Positions 17,903 through 28,196 are shown, numbered from the stretch's first letter. The stretch is 64,000 nt of DNA from Gallaecimonas kandeliae (GCF_030450055.1 NZ_CP118480.1:558001-622000), one strand, 5' to 3'. The notes: a model not told the origin generated them from the letters alone. A program made the numbers and translations.

Positions 17903-18937
17903 ATGGATATTACCGAACTCCTGGCGTTCAGCGTCAAGCATAATGCCTCTGACCTGCACATCTCTGCGGGCGTGCCGCCCATGATCCGTGTTGACGGCGA
18001 CGTGCGCCGTATCAACCTGCCTGCCTTGGAACACAAGGAAGTGCATGCGCTGATCTACGACATCATGAATGACAAGCAGCGCAAGGATTACGAGGAAACC
18101 CTGGAAGTGGACTTCTCCTTCGAAGTCCCCGGCGTGGCCCGTTTCCGTGTCAACGCCTACAACCAGAACCGCGGCGCCGCCGCCGTGTTCAGGACCATCC
18201 CTTCCAAGGTGCTGACGCTGGACCAACTGGGCGCCCCGGCCATCTTCAAGGACATCGTCACCAAGCCGCGTGGCCTGGTGCTGGTGACGGGCCCCACCGG
18301 CTCCGGTAAGTCCACCACCCTGGCGGCCATGATCGACTATGTCAACGACAACCGCCACGACCATATCCTCACCATCGAGGATCCCATCGAATTCGTGCAT
18401 GAAAACAAGAAGTGCCTGATCAACCAGCGGGAAGTACACCGCGACACCCACAGCTTCTCCAACGCCCTGCGCTCGGCGCTCCGTGAAGACCCGGACGTGG
18501 TGCTAGTCGGTGAAATGCGGGACTTGGAAACCATCCGCCTGGCCCTGACCGCCGCCGAAACCGGCCACCTGGTGTTCGGCACCCTGCACACCAGTTCCGC
18601 GGCCAAGACCATCGACCGTATCATCGACGTCTTCCCTGCCGGTGAGAAATCCATGGTTCGTTCCATGCTGTCCGAATCCCTGCAGGCGGTCATCTCCCAG
18701 ACGCTGCTGAAGAAGACCGGCGGCGGCCGGATCGCGGCCCACGAGATCATGATCGGCACCCCGGCCATCCGTAACCTTATCCGCGAGGACAAGGTGGCCC
18801 AGATGTATTCCGCCATCCAGACCGGTATGACCCACGGCATGCAGACCCTGGACCAGTGCCTCAAGGAACTGGTCAGCCGCAACCAGATCAACCGCTTGGA
18901 TGCCCGCGCCAAGGCGGTAGACAAGAACGCCTTCTGA
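17903..18937 (+). CDS. pilT: PilT type IV pilus retraction ATPase
   Basis: 344 aa. Hexameric cytoplasmic ATPase that powers pilus retraction and twitching motility. N-terminal PAS-like domain (DLHISAGVPPMIRVDGDVRRI), Walker A GPTGSGKSTT (about residues 131-140), Asp box TIEDPIEFVHE, Walker B region DPDVVLVGEMRD, His box AAETGHLVFGTLHTSSA, and the PilT C-terminal signature AIRNLIREDKVAQM. Eleven bases separate it from pilU, so the two retraction ATPases are probably co-transcribed. Confidence 0.97.
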   Translation: MDITELLAFSVKHNASDLHISAGVPPMIRVDGDVRRINLPALEHKEVHALIYDIMNDKQRKDYEETLEVDFSFEVPGVARFRVNAYNQNRGAAAVFRTIPSKVLTLDQLGAPAIFKDIVTKPRGLVLVTGPTGSGKSTTLAAMIDYVNDNRHDHILTIEDPIEFVHENKKCLINQREVHRDTHSFSNALRSALREDPDVVLVGEMRDLETIRLALTAAETGHLVFGTLHTSSAAKTIDRIIDVFPAGEKSMVRSMLSESLQAVISQTLLKKTGGGRIAAHEIMIGTPAIRNLIREDKVAQMYSAIQTGMTHGMQTLDQCLKELVSRNQINRLDARAKAVDKNAF

Positions 18938-18947
18938 GGATCCGGCC

Positions 18948-20060
18948 ATGGACATGAAAAGCCTGCTGCAACGCGTCTGCGAACTGAACGCTTCGGATCT
19001 CTTCATCACCTCTGGGCTGCCGCCCTGCGTCAAGGTCAACGGCGAGATCCGCCCGGTGGCGGACCAGCGCCTGACGGCGGCCGAGGCCAAGGCCATGGTG
19101 GAGAGCGTCATGAACGAGAAGCAGCTGGCGCAATACCATGAACACAAGGACGCCAACTTCGCCATCGCCGCCAAGGGCATAGGCCGCTTCCGGGTGTCGG
19201 CCTTCGTCCAGCGTGACGCTGACGGCATGGTGCTGCGCCGCATCCAGACCCAGATCCCCACCATAGAGGAACTGGGGCTGCCCCCCATCCTCAAGGACAT
19301 CGTCATGACCAAGCGCGGCCTGGTGTTGATGGTGGGGGCCACAGGTACGGGTAAGTCCACCTCCCTGGCGGCCATGATCGGCTATCGCAACGAGAACAGC
19401 CGCGGCCACATCGTCACCATCGAGGACCCCATCGAATTCGTCCATGAGCACAAGCGCAGCATCATCACCCAAAGGGAGGTGGGCATCGACTGTGACTCCT
19501 TCGATGTGGCCCTGAAGAACAGCCTGCGCCAGGCCCCTGACGTGATACTGCTGGGGGAGATCCGCAGCCAGGAGACCATGGAGTTCGCCCTGGCCTTCGC
19601 CGAGACGGGCCACCTCTGTATGGCCACACTGCACGCCAACAACGCCAACCAGGCGTTGGAGCGGGTGTTGCACCTGGTGCCCAAGGAAAAGCACGACCAG
19701 TTCCTGTTCGACATGAGCCTCAACCTCAAGGCGGTGGTGGCCCAGCAGTTGATCCCGAAAAGGGACGGCACAGGCCGGGTGGTGGCTACAGAGGTACTGC
19801 TGCATTCGCCCCTGGTGTCTGAGCAGATCCGCAAGGGCGACATCCATCTCCTCAAGGACACCATGGAGCGTTCCCGTGAGCTGGGCATGATGACCTTCGA
19901 CCGCAGCCTGTTCGAGCTCTATGCCCACGGCGATATCACCTATGCCGACGCCCTGCACTATGCCGACTCCCCCAACGATCTGCGCCTGATGATCAAGCTC
20001 AGCCAGAACGAGACCGGCAAGACCACCTCCCTCGACAACGTCACCATCGACAAGCGTTGA
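18948..20060 (+). CDS. pilU: PilU accessory pilus retraction ATPase
   Basis: 370 aa, a PilT paralogue with an extended C-terminus. Walker A GATGTGKSTS, TIEDPIEFVHEHKRSIITQREVG, Walker B DVILLGEIRS, and His box AETGHLCMATLHANN. The loop replacing the PilT AIRNLIR motif is LVSEQIRKGDIHLLK, characteristic of PilU. PilU works together with PilT and boosts retraction force. It ends at a strong terminator. Confidence 0.95.
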   Translation: MDMKSLLQRVCELNASDLFITSGLPPCVKVNGEIRPVADQRLTAAEAKAMVESVMNEKQLAQYHEHKDANFAIAAKGIGRFRVSAFVQRDADGMVLRRIQTQIPTIEELGLPPILKDIVMTKRGLVLMVGATGTGKSTSLAAMIGYRNENSRGHIVTIEDPIEFVHEHKRSIITQREVGIDCDSFDVALKNSLRQAPDVILLGEIRSQETMEFALAFAETGHLCMATLHANNANQALERVLHLVPKEKHDQFLFDMSLNLKAVVAQQLIPKRDGTGRVVATEVLLHSPLVSEQIRKGDIHLLKDTMERSRELGMMTFDRSLFELYAHGDITYADALHYADSPNDLRLMIKLSQNETGKTTSLDNVTIDKR

Positions 20061-20064
20061 ACAA

Positions 20065-20088
20065 AAAGGGCGCCATCCGGCGCCCTTT
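20065..20088 (+). terminator. Terminator between pilU and ruvX
   Basis: AAAGGGCGCC-ATCC-GGCGCCCTTT, flanked by an A-run before and TCTC after; it serves pilU and possibly the convergent ruvX operon. Confidence 0.85.
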
Positions 20089-20107
20089 CTCATTCAGTAG
20101 TGCTTTT

Positions 20108-20524
20108 TCAATACTGGCTTTCGAACCAGGACTCGAGGATCAAACAGGCCGACACCGAGTCCACCTTGCCTTTTTCCAGGGCCTGGAAGCCGCCGTTCTC
20201 GAACAGCCATTCCCGGGCCGAGGCCGTGGTCAAGCGTTCGTCCTGGGTCTCTACCGGCAGGCCGAAGCGGCCATGGAGGCGGCCGGCGAACTTGCGGGCG
20301 GCGGCCGTGGTGTTCTGCTCGGTGCCGTCCATGTTCAGCGGCAGGCCCACCACCAGCAGGTCCGGCTGCCATTCCTTGAGCACTTTCTCCACCTGTTCCC
20401 AATTGGGCTGGCCGTCAGTGGCCTTGAGGGCGGCCAGGGGCTGGGCCGAGGCGGTGATGTCCTGGCCCACGGCGACACCTATGCTCTTGGCACCGTGATC
20501 GAAGGCGATAAGGGTCTTTGGCAT
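20108..20524 (-). CDS. ruvX: RuvX / YqgF putative pre-16S rRNA nuclease
   Basis: 138 aa, full length. RNase H-like fold: the first catalytic Asp is in [18 protein letters not shown], the Glu is at [19 protein letters not shown], and the last Asp is in [14 protein letters not shown]. Known as YqgF, implicated in maturation of the 16S rRNA 5' end. It overlaps yqgE by one base, the usual yqgE-yqgF pair. Confidence 0.95.
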   Translation of the reverse strand: MPKTLIAFDHGAKSIGVAVGQDITASAQPLAALKATDGQPNWEQVEKVLKEWQPDLLVVGLPLNMDGTEQNTTAAARKFAGRLHGRFGLPVETQDERLTTASAREWLFENGGFQALEKGKVDSVSACLILESWFESQY

Positions 20525-21099
20525 CAGGCGTGACCTACGTCGTTGGAAAGGTGCCAGATGTCGAAACCCAGCTCCTCACAGGCTTTCTCCCAGCGCTTGG
20601 AGGGCGGGGTATTGAACAGCAGTTCCTGGGCAAAACCCGGTTCGGCCGGCACCAACAGCCAGGAATTGTCGTTCAGCTCCTTCTCCAACTGGCCCGGCTC
20701 CCAGCCGGCGTAGCCCAGGGTCACCATGAAGCGCTCTGGGCCCTGGTCGCCGCCCAGGGTGGAGAGGATGTCCACCGAGGTGGTGACCATGATGTCGCCC
20801 CCCAGTTCCAGGCTGGCGTTGAAGCCGCGCTTGGGACTGTGGATCACGAAACCCCTCTCGGGATTCACGGGCCCGCCCGAATAGACGTAGCGGCCATGGA
20901 GCTGTTCTGGCTCCTCCTGCTCGTCCACCAGTTGCAGCTGGCGCAGCATCTCGACGAGGGTGATGTTGACCGGGTGGTTGACCACCAGGCCCATGGCGCC
21001 CTCGTCGTTGTGTTCGCACAGGTAGGTGACACTGCGGGCGAAGAAAGGATCCCGCATGGCGGGAGTCGCTATCAGGAAGTGATTTTGCAGACTACGCAT
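20524..21099 (-). CDS. yqgE: YqgE / AlgH family protein (DUF179)
   Basis: 191 aa from the ATG at 21099. The frame stays open to 21183, but that extension is made of the gshB hairpin and intergenic sequence. Family signatures: [74 protein letters not shown] and [10 protein letters not shown]. The function is unknown; the gene travels with ruvX and gshB across gammaproteobacteria. Confidence 0.94.
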   Translation of the reverse strand: MRSLQNHFLIATPAMRDPFFARSVTYLCEHNDEGAMGLVVNHPVNITLVEMLRQLQLVDEQEEPEQLHGRYVYSGGPVNPERGFVIHSPKRGFNASLELGGDIMVTTSVDILSTLGGDQGPERFMVTLGYAGWEPGQLEKELNDNSWLLVPAEPGFAQELLFNTPPSKRWEKACEELGFDIWHLSNDVGHA

Positions 21100-21166
21100 A
21101 AGCGGCACCGAAGGTGGCGTTTCCCCAATTATGGCAAGAACGGCTGATGTGTGAAATGTGGGGACT

Positions 21167-21192
21167 GGCCCGGCCTTTTTCAAGGCCGGGCC
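21167..21192 (-). terminator. Hairpin 3' of gshB
   Basis: GGCCCGGCCTT / AAGGCCGGGCC around a short loop, beginning 6 bases past the gshB stop. It has no U-tract on the gshB side, so it may act as an attenuating or RNA-stabilising hairpin rather than a full terminator. Confidence 0.55.
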
Positions 21193-21197
21193 CAGGC

Positions 21198-22130
21198 TCA
21201 GGCCCCGAGGGCGTCGAAGAGGCGGGCACAGATGTTGATGCCGGTGGCCGCTTCGATCTCCCGCACGCAGGTGGGGGAGGTGACGTTGATCTCGGTGAGC
21301 TTGTCGCCGATGACATCCAGGCCCACGAAGTAGAGGCCGCGCTTCATCAGCTCAGGGCCCACCGTTTCGGCGATCTGGCGCTCGGCAGGGCTTATGGGCC
21401 GCACTTCGCCCCGGCCGCCGGCGGCCAGATTGCCGCGGCTCTCGCCGCCCTGGGGAATGCGGGCCAGCACATGTTCCACCGGCTTGCCGGCCACCACCAG
21501 CACCCGCTTGTCGCCGTCCTTGATGGCCGGCAGGTATTGCTGGGCCATGCAGTAGCGGCTGCCGTGCTGGGTCAGGGTCTCGATGATGACCCCCAGGTTG
21601 GCCTCGTCTGGCTTCAAGCGGAAGATGGAGGCGCCGCCCATGCCGTCCAGGGGCTTGAAGATGACGTCGCCGTGTTCGGCGTGGAAGGCGCGCAGCCGGT
21701 CGCTGCGGCGGGTCACCAGGGTTGGCGGCGTGAACTGGGGGAACCAGGCGGTGAACAGCTTCTCGTTGCAGTCGCGCAGGCTCTGGGGCTTGTTGATCAC
21801 CCTGACCCCATGGCGCTCGGCCAGTTCGAGGATCTGGGTGGCGTAGAGGAACTCGCCGTCGAAGGGCGGATCCTTGCGCATCAAGATGATGTCCAGCTCC
21901 TTGAGGGGCACCGTCTGGGCCTTTTCCAGGCTGAAGTAGTCCTTGGGATCGTCGCGCACCGTCAGTTCGGCCATGTGCCCCAGGGGCTCGCCGTCTTCCA
22001 GCATCAGGTCCTGCATTTCCAGGTAGTAGAGCTGATGGCCGCGGCGCTGGGCTTCCAGGGCCAGGGCGAAGCTGGTGTCTTTCTTGGTGTTGATGGCCGT
22101 TATGGGGTCCATCACTATGCCGACTTTCAT
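21198..22130 (-). CDS. gshB: GshB glutathione synthetase
   Basis: 310 aa, full length. ATP-grasp ligase joining gamma-glutamylcysteine and glycine. Signatures: VGIVMDPITAINTKKDTSFALALEAQRRGH at the N-terminus, ILMRKDPPFDGEFLYATQILE, GDVIFKPLDGMGGASIFRL (ATP-grasp), and RPISPAERQIAE with GLYFVGLDVIGDKLTEINVTSPT (metal and ATP site). The start has a GGAGAGAGG ribosome site. Glutathione made here also feeds the formaldehyde pathway encoded at 25.3 kb. It lies in the rsmE-gshB-yqgE-ruvX series. Confidence 0.97.
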   Translation of the reverse strand: MKVGIVMDPITAINTKKDTSFALALEAQRRGHQLYYLEMQDLMLEDGEPLGHMAELTVRDDPKDYFSLEKAQTVPLKELDIILMRKDPPFDGEFLYATQILELAERHGVRVINKPQSLRDCNEKLFTAWFPQFTPPTLVTRRSDRLRAFHAEHGDVIFKPLDGMGGASIFRLKPDEANLGVIIETLTQHGSRYCMAQQYLPAIKDGDKRVLVVAGKPVEHVLARIPQGGESRGNLAAGGRGEVRPISPAERQIAETVGPELMKRGLYFVGLDVIGDKLTEINVTSPTCVREIEAATGINICARLFDALGA

Positions 22131-22139
22131 CCTCTCTCC

Positions 22140-22868
22140 TTATCCGAGATCGCCCAGGCTCAGCTGCAGGGCGGTAATGGCGGCCAGGGCGGCGGTTTCG
22201 GTGCGCAGCACCCTGGGGCCCAAGAGTACATCCTTGAAGCCTGCCTGGCTGGCAAGCTTCACTTCGTCGTCGGTAAAGCCCCCTTCGGGGCCGATCAGCA
22301 GGCGGGCGGCATCCACCTTGGCCAGGCTGCTGATGCCGCCGTCGGCGTAGGGGCTCAGGGTCAGGCTGTGGCCGGCAAAAGGCAACTGCACCCAGTCGGC
22401 CAGCAGGGCCACCTCGTTGACCTTGGGCACCAAGGCGCGGCCGCATTGTTCGCAGGCGCTGATGGCGATCTTCTGCCATTGGCCCACCTTCTTGTCCAGC
22501 CGTTCCCCCTGGAGCTTGACGCCGCAGCGCTCGGAGAAGAGCGGGGTGATTTCAGTGACCCCCAGCTCCACCGCCTTCTGGATCACGAATTCCATGCGCT
22601 CGCCGCGGGAGATCACCTGGCCGAGGTGGATGGCCAGGGGCGACTCGTTGCCGAGGGTGTTGGCGGCTGTGATGCCGACTCTGACCTGCTTCTTGCCGGC
22701 CTCGAGGATCTCGGCGTCATAGTCGTGGCCGTCACCGTTGAAGAGGCGCAGGGTCTGGCCGGGCTGCATGCGCAGCACCCGGCCCACGTGGTTGGCGCCG
22801 TCTTCGCTCAGGTTGAGTTCCTGGCCCTTGGTCAGGGGCTGGGGTTCGAAAATCCTGGGGTTTCGCAT
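22140..22868 (-). CDS. rsmE: RsmE 16S rRNA (uracil-1498-N3)-methyltransferase
   Basis: 242 aa from the ATG at 22868, which follows AAGGAG by 5 bases and shares its A with the endA stop. N-terminal PUA-like domain (RNPRIFEPQPLTKGQELNLSEDGANHVGRVLRM) and a C-terminal SPOUT knot (LLIGPEGGFTDDEV, VLLGPRVLRTETAALAAI). Makes m3U1498 in the ribosomal decoding region. The order endA-rsmE-gshB matches E. coli. Confidence 0.96.
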   Translation of the reverse strand: MRNPRIFEPQPLTKGQELNLSEDGANHVGRVLRMQPGQTLRLFNGDGHDYDAEILEAGKKQVRVGITAANTLGNESPLAIHLGQVISRGERMEFVIQKAVELGVTEITPLFSERCGVKLQGERLDKKVGQWQKIAISACEQCGRALVPKVNEVALLADWVQLPFAGHSLTLSPYADGGISSLAKVDAARLLIGPEGGFTDDEVKLASQAGFKDVLLGPRVLRTETAALAAITALQLSLGDLG

Positions 22869-23569
22869 CAATGCTCCTTCCGGGCCAGCTTGAGGCAGGC
22901 CTGGGTCACAAAGGGGTTGTCGTTGCCCTGCAGGCCCTTGATCTTGTCGTTACGCTGACATTCCCAACTGGTAACAGGGTAGAGCCTGTCCCAGGCGGTG
23001 AACAACTGGCGTTGCTGGCGGGAGATGCGGATACCGTATTGCTTCTCCATGTAGAAATAGGTGCGGGCTATGGTGCCGCGGGCCCGTTCCGGGGGCATGG
23101 CGCGGTTGGCCTTGAAGTCCACCACCATGGCGCACTGGCCGTACTGGTGCGGCTTGTCGGTGAGGGCCGAGTAACGGAAGTTGGACCTGTCGCCGTTCAC
23201 TTCCCCTATGGCCGGGGCCAGGTTGTGCAGATCCCCTTCCATGCGCTCGAAGGTCTTGTCCTTGGTGCATTGCTTGCGGCCGCCCTTCTGCCAGCATTGC
23301 AGTTGGTGGCCGAATTCCCAGGCCGGCATTATGTGTTCCCATTCGATGCGGTTGGCGCGGCGTTGCTGTTTGCGCACCTGGTAGCCGCAACTCTTGAGGT
23401 CCGGTACCCCTTTCTTGCCGTGCCAGTCGATGGCGCAGCCGCAATAGAAGGTGTTGGGGTGTTCTTGGTACAGTTTGGCCGCCAGCACCTTGGCCTGGCG
23501 GAAGCTGTCCACGGCCCAGCTGGCGTTGCTGGCCAGGGCCAGCAACAGGAGCAGGTATTTGAAGCGCAT
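22868..23569 (-). CDS. endA: EndA endonuclease I (periplasmic)
   Basis: 233 aa with a signal peptide ([19 protein letters not shown]). Beta-beta-alpha-metal nuclease: the active-site region is [19 protein letters not shown] with the catalytic His, and [22 protein letters not shown] supplies the metal-binding Asn. Several cysteines ([26 protein letters not shown]) should form disulfides, fitting an exported non-specific DNase. Coupled to rsmE by a one-base overlap. Confidence 0.95.
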   Translation of the reverse strand: MRFKYLLLLLALASNASWAVDSFRQAKVLAAKLYQEHPNTFYCGCAIDWHGKKGVPDLKSCGYQVRKQQRRANRIEWEHIMPAWEFGHQLQCWQKGGRKQCTKDKTFERMEGDLHNLAPAIGEVNGDRSNFRYSALTDKPHQYGQCAMVVDFKANRAMPPERARGTIARTYFYMEKQYGIRISRQQRQLFTAWDRLYPVTSWECQRNDKIKGLQGNDNPFVTQACLKLARKEH

Positions 23570-23719
23570 CTACTACGAACTTGTCATGGTTATGATGGGG
23601 CCATTGTCGGTAACTGGCCGGCTCGGCTCAAGTGTTTCGTGGCCCGGCGGCAAGGCGGCCGCTTTTGCCTACACTGAGGGCAAGAGCCTTGGACTGGCTG
23701 ATAAGAAGCCCCGCGCCGG

Positions 23720-24310
23720 ATGAAACTCTACTCCTTGCTGTCCGAACTGCTGTTGGTCGCCATACTGCTGCTGTGCATACTGGCGCTCTACCGCCAGCCG
23801 CTGCGCAGGGGGGTGCGCCAGTTGTTCCTGCTGACCTTGCTGCTGCTGGTGCTGACCGCCTGTTTCGGCCTGCTCTGCTTCTCCGGCTACGACAGCCTGG
23901 TGCCTTATTACGGTGACATGCTGTTCCTGGCCAAGCGCCTGGCCATGGTGCTGCTGGTGGCGCTGCTGGCCTGGCAGTTCAATGCCCGAAAGCAGGACAT
24001 GCGCTACCTGATCCTGGTGCTGGGCGGGGCCGGCCTTATCAACCTGGCCCTGGGCCTGCCGCTGCTCACCGAGTCGGTGTCGGTGCTGCTGATGGCGTTG
24101 GTGGGCAAGCAGATGCTGAACTACCCCAACATGGGCCCCTTCTACCTGACGGTGCTGTCCCTGGGGTTCATGACCCTGCTGCCGCTGTTGCCGGCCCTGC
24201 CACAAGATCAGGCCAACAGCCTCTTCCACCTCAACCTGGGGGTGCTGGTGGCCTGCGAGACCTTGCTGCTGCGCTCCTACGTGCGCCACCACCGCAAGAA
24301 TCCCGCCTAG
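23720..24310 (+). CDS. Integral membrane protein of unknown function
   Basis: 196 aa with six or seven hydrophobic segments (for example residues 8-24, 36-55, 73-88, 95-115, 120-135, 143-160, 168-185) and short basic loops. It is Leu-rich, with few polar residues inside the helices. I do not recognise the family. It is preceded by a 150-base gap from the divergent endA and ends 4 bases before the stop codon of the convergent LysR gene, so it is probably transcribed alone. Confidence 0.75.
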   Translation: MKLYSLLSELLLVAILLLCILALYRQPLRRGVRQLFLLTLLLLVLTACFGLLCFSGYDSLVPYYGDMLFLAKRLAMVLLVALLAWQFNARKQDMRYLILVLGGAGLINLALGLPLLTESVSVLLMALVGKQMLNYPNMGPFYLTVLSLGFMTLLPLLPALPQDQANSLFHLNLGVLVACETLLLRSYVRHHRKNPA

Positions 24311-25179
24311 CGGGGCAGGTGCTGGTCCAGGTGGGCCTGGAGATGTTCCACCAGCCTGGCCACCCTGGGGGCCTGTTGCAGGCGGGCAGGGTAGAGGGCC
24401 CAGACGGCGCTGTCTGGGGGCCGCAGCTCGGCCAGCACCTCAACCAGGGCGCCGCTTTGCAGGTGCTCCAGCACGTAGTAGTCCGGCAACTGCACCAGCC
24501 CCAGGCCGTCCAGGGCCGCCTTGAGCAGCAGTTCCCCCGAGTTCATCCTCAGCCTGGCGTCTGGCCTGATAGGACCGCCCTTGCCCAGCCAATGGTCCTG
24601 GGTGCCCAGCAGGCAGCTGTGTTCCTTGAGGTCGTTGAGGCTGGCCGGCACCCCTGCCCTTTGCAGGTAGGCCGGCGAGGCGCAGATGTAGAGGCGCCGG
24701 GGGGCCAGCTTGCGGGCGATGAGGCTGGAATCCTCCAGGCGGCCGAGACGGATGGCCAGATCGATGCCGTCCGCCACCAGGTCCAGGTTGGCGTTGCTGA
24801 GGATGAGGTCCACCTTCAGGGCCGGGTGCAGGGCCAGGAAGTCCATCAGGGCCGGGGCCACGTAGCGTTCGCCGAAGGCGGTGGCCGCCGTCACCCGCAG
24901 CCGGCCCTGTAGGCGCCCTTCGAGGGTGGCCACGGCGTCTTCGGCCTGGGCCAGGCCGTCCAGCAGGGCCCGGGCGTGGCGGTAATAGAGCTCGCCGGAG
25001 TCGGTGACGTTGAGCTGGCGGGTGCTGCGCTTGATGAGCTGGCTGCCCAGGCGCTGTTCCAGGGCCTTGAGCTGGCGGCTGACATGGGCCACCGACACCC
25101 CAAGCGCCAGGGCGGCCCCAGACAGGCTGCGCTGCTCCACCACGGCCACCAGGGCCTCCATACCGTCGAAGCGGCTCAT
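24307..25179 (-). CDS. LysR-family regulator divergent from frmA
   Basis: 290 aa from the ATG at 25179, with AAGG 5 bases upstream; the frame remains open far upstream but only as the antisense of frmA. N-terminal winged HTH: FDGMEALVAVVEQRSLSGAALALGVSVAHVSRQLKALEQRLG (residues 4-45), then the LysR substrate-binding domain (about 90-290; RLRVTAATAFGERYVAPALMDF). The ordinary LysR LSxxQPAVS pattern is replaced by VSVAHVSRQ, a known subclass. It is divergent from frmA-fghA across an 87-base promoter region, so it is the likely regulator of formaldehyde detoxification in place of FrmR. Confidence 0.92.
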   Translation of the reverse strand: MSRFDGMEALVAVVEQRSLSGAALALGVSVAHVSRQLKALEQRLGSQLIKRSTRQLNVTDSGELYYRHARALLDGLAQAEDAVATLEGRLQGRLRVTAATAFGERYVAPALMDFLALHPALKVDLILSNANLDLVADGIDLAIRLGRLEDSSLIARKLAPRRLYICASPAYLQRAGVPASLNDLKEHSCLLGTQDHWLGKGGPIRPDARLRMNSGELLLKAALDGLGLVQLPDYYVLEHLQSGALVEVLAELRPPDSAVWALYPARLQQAPRVARLVEHLQAHLDQHLPR

Positions 25180-25251
25180 CTTTACCTTTATGAAAAGCTG
25201 TTTTGCATATTGAGTGATTATCCCCGGCTTCGGCCACAATACAATGGCTGA

Positions 25252-26385
<1,134 letters not shown>

Positions 26386-26395
26386 GGGCAGGCCC

Positions 26396-27220
26396 ATGGA
26401 ACTGGTTGAAAACCATCTCTGCTTCGGCGGCGAGCAGCGCCGCTACAGGCACCACTCCCAGGTGCTGGGCTGCACCATGCACTTCTCGGTGTTCCTGCCC
26501 CCGGACGCCGGCAGGGATACCCCTGTGCTCTACTGGCTGTCGGGGCTGACCTGCACCGACGAAAACTTCGTGCAGAAGGCGGGGGCTCAGCGTATCGCCG
26601 CCGAGCTTGGCCTGGCCCTGGTGGCACCGGACACCAGCCCCCGCGGCATGGGGGTGGCAGACGACGAGGGCTATGACCTGGGCCAGGGCGCCGGCTTCTA
26701 CGTCAACGCCACCCAGGCTCCCTGGGCCAGCCATTACCACATGGAAGACTACGTGGTGCGGGAACTGCCCGAGCTGGTGGTCGGCCTTGGCCTCGGCGAA
26801 CAGCGCGGCATCTTCGGCCATTCCATGGGCGGCCACGGCGCCCTGGTGCTGGCCCTGCGCTACCCCGAGCTCTACCAGTCGGTGTCGGCCTTCTCCCCCA
26901 TAGCCCACCCCAGCGACTGCCCCTGGGGCCAGAAGGCCCTGGGCGCCTACCTGGGGGAGGAGCCAGAGGCCTGGCGCAACCATGACGCCAGCCTGCTGCT
27001 GGCGGGCCGCACCGCCCCCTGGCCGATCCGGGTCGACATCGGCCTGGCCGACAACTTCCTGGCCGAGCAGCTCAAGCCGGAAACCCTGGAGCGGGCGGCC
27101 CTGCAAAGCGGTTCTGCCCTGGAGCTCAGCCGCCACGCCGGTTACGACCACTCCTACTTCTTCGTGGCCAGCTTCATGGAAGAACAGCTGCGCTTCCACG
27201 CCCGCCACCTGGGGCGCTGA
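26396..27220 (+). CDS. fghA: S-formylglutathione hydrolase
   Basis: 274 aa, esterase D-type alpha/beta hydrolase. Catalytic Ser in IFGHSMGGHGALVLALR, the Asp in PIRVDIGLADNFL and the His in GYDHSYFFVASFMEEQL. Family start pattern: CTMHFSVFLPP, PVLYWLSGLTCTDENFVQKAGAQR. It hydrolyses S-formylglutathione to formate and glutathione, the second step after FrmA, and is co-transcribed with it. A GGGCCGC/GCGGCCC hairpin follows at about 27244-27262. Confidence 0.97.
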   Translation: MELVENHLCFGGEQRRYRHHSQVLGCTMHFSVFLPPDAGRDTPVLYWLSGLTCTDENFVQKAGAQRIAAELGLALVAPDTSPRGMGVADDEGYDLGQGAGFYVNATQAPWASHYHMEDYVVRELPELVVGLGLGEQRGIFGHSMGGHGALVLALRYPELYQSVSAFSPIAHPSDCPWGQKALGAYLGEEPEAWRNHDASLLLAGRTAPWPIRVDIGLADNFLAEQLKPETLERAALQSGSALELSRHAGYDHSYFFVASFMEEQLRFHARHLGR

Positions 27221-27243
27221 CACCCTTTGCCTTAATGCACTCG

Positions 27244-27262
27244 AGGGCCGCTTTTGCGGCCC
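27244..27262 (+). terminator. Hairpin after fghA
   Basis: GGGCCGC-TTTT-GCGGCCC followed by ATTTTC, 24 bases past the fghA stop. It probably terminates the frmA-fghA transcript just before the next gene. Confidence 0.65.
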
Positions 27263-27285
27263 ATTTTCGAGGCTATCTTTGGCTT

Positions 27286-27858
27286 ATGGCCAAGCTCCTG
27301 CTCGCCCTGCCGTTCCTGTTGCTCTGCCTGCCGCTGCGGGCCGACTCCCCCTTTGCCGATCCGGCCGTGCAGTTCATTGAAAGCCGCGACTACTACCACA
27401 TCCAGGCCAACAGCTGGGCCCAGTTGCGGGCCGCCTTGCTGCGCCGCCCCGGCAAGGGTGAACACGCCTGGGCCCAGACCCATTGGGACGCCCACTACCG
27501 GCTCAACTTCGCCTATGGCACAGACCATTGCCGCCTGGTGGGCATGGAGGTCAAGCTGAAACTGGTGATCACCCTGCCGCTCTGGGACAACCCCCCCCAG
27601 GCCCTGAAAAACCGCTGGCACCTCTACAGCGACCACATACTGCGCCATGAACTCAGCCACCGCCAGAACGTCATCGAGATGGTAAAGCGGCTGCGCCGCA
27701 AGGTCCTGGCGCTGCCGGAAGCCGCCGACTGCGACCGCCTCAAGGCCGGCTACCAGCGCATCAGGGCCGCCGAGGATGCCCGGCGTGACCAGGACGACCG
27801 CATCCTCGATCGCCAGGACAGGCTCTGGCAGGAAGCGGAGCAGCGGCACCGCCGCTAA
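27286..27858 (+). CDS. Exported DUF922-like putative Zn-dependent protease
   Basis: 190 aa from the ATG at 27286; the frame opens at 27235 but that part covers the fghA terminator. A signal peptide (MAKLLLALPFLLLCLPLRA) is followed by a domain with YYHIQANSWAQLRAALLRR, HAWAQTHWDAHYRLNFAY and the HExxH zinc motif in ILRHELSHRQNVIEM (about residue 120). This layout fits DUF922 proteins, a poorly studied secreted metalloprotease family. The C-terminal third is a charged helix (AAEDARRDQDDRILDRQDRL). Confidence in the family is moderate; the HELSH motif is directly visible. Confidence 0.75.
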   Translation: MAKLLLALPFLLLCLPLRADSPFADPAVQFIESRDYYHIQANSWAQLRAALLRRPGKGEHAWAQTHWDAHYRLNFAYGTDHCRLVGMEVKLKLVITLPLWDNPPQALKNRWHLYSDHILRHELSHRQNVIEMVKRLRRKVLALPEAADCDRLKAGYQRIRAAEDARRDQDDRILDRQDRLWQEAEQRHRR

Positions 27859-27864
27859 GCAGCG

Positions 27865-27890
27865 AAAAGCCCGCCAAATGGCGGGCTTTT
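27865..27890 (+). terminator. Rho-independent terminator after the DUF922-like gene
   Basis: AAAAGCCCGCC-AAAT-GGCGGGCTTTT followed by TGTTGG, beginning 7 bases past the stop. It also faces the tandem repeat copies downstream of the response regulator. Confidence 0.88.
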
Positions 27891-27904
27891 TGTTGGGTGC
27901 TCTT

Positions 27905-28196
27905 GGCCCCGGCCTTATTGCTCCAGCAGCCGGTAGAGCATGGCCCTGACTTCGGCGGGCTCGAAGGGCTTGTCGCAGATGGCGTCGACGCCGGGTTTAG
28001 GTGCGATATTGGCCCCGGCCTTATTGCTCCAGCAGCCGGTAGAGCATGGCCCTGACTTCGGCGGGCTCGAAGGGCTTGTCGCAGATGGCGTCGACGCCGG
28101 GTTTAGGTGCGATATTGGCCCTGGCCTTATTGCTCCAGCAGCCGGTAGAGCATGGCCCTGACTTCGGCGGGCTCGAAGGGCTTGTCACAGATGGCA
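27905..28196. repeat. 106-base tandem repeat: copied 3' end of the response regulator gene
   Basis: Copies at 27905-28010 and 28011-28116 are identical (106/106); the third, starting at 28117, is the real 3' end of the response regulator gene and diverges after about 80 bases. Each copy carries the last 30 or so codons, the stop codon TAA and about 10 flanking bases, with no start signal. The two extra copies encode NIAPKPGVDAICDKPFEPAEV, while the intact gene has NIAQSGVDAICDKPFEPAEV, so they have one extra codon and synonymous changes. They therefore came from a diverged allele or paralogue, not from simple slippage of this gene. Confidence 0.93.
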
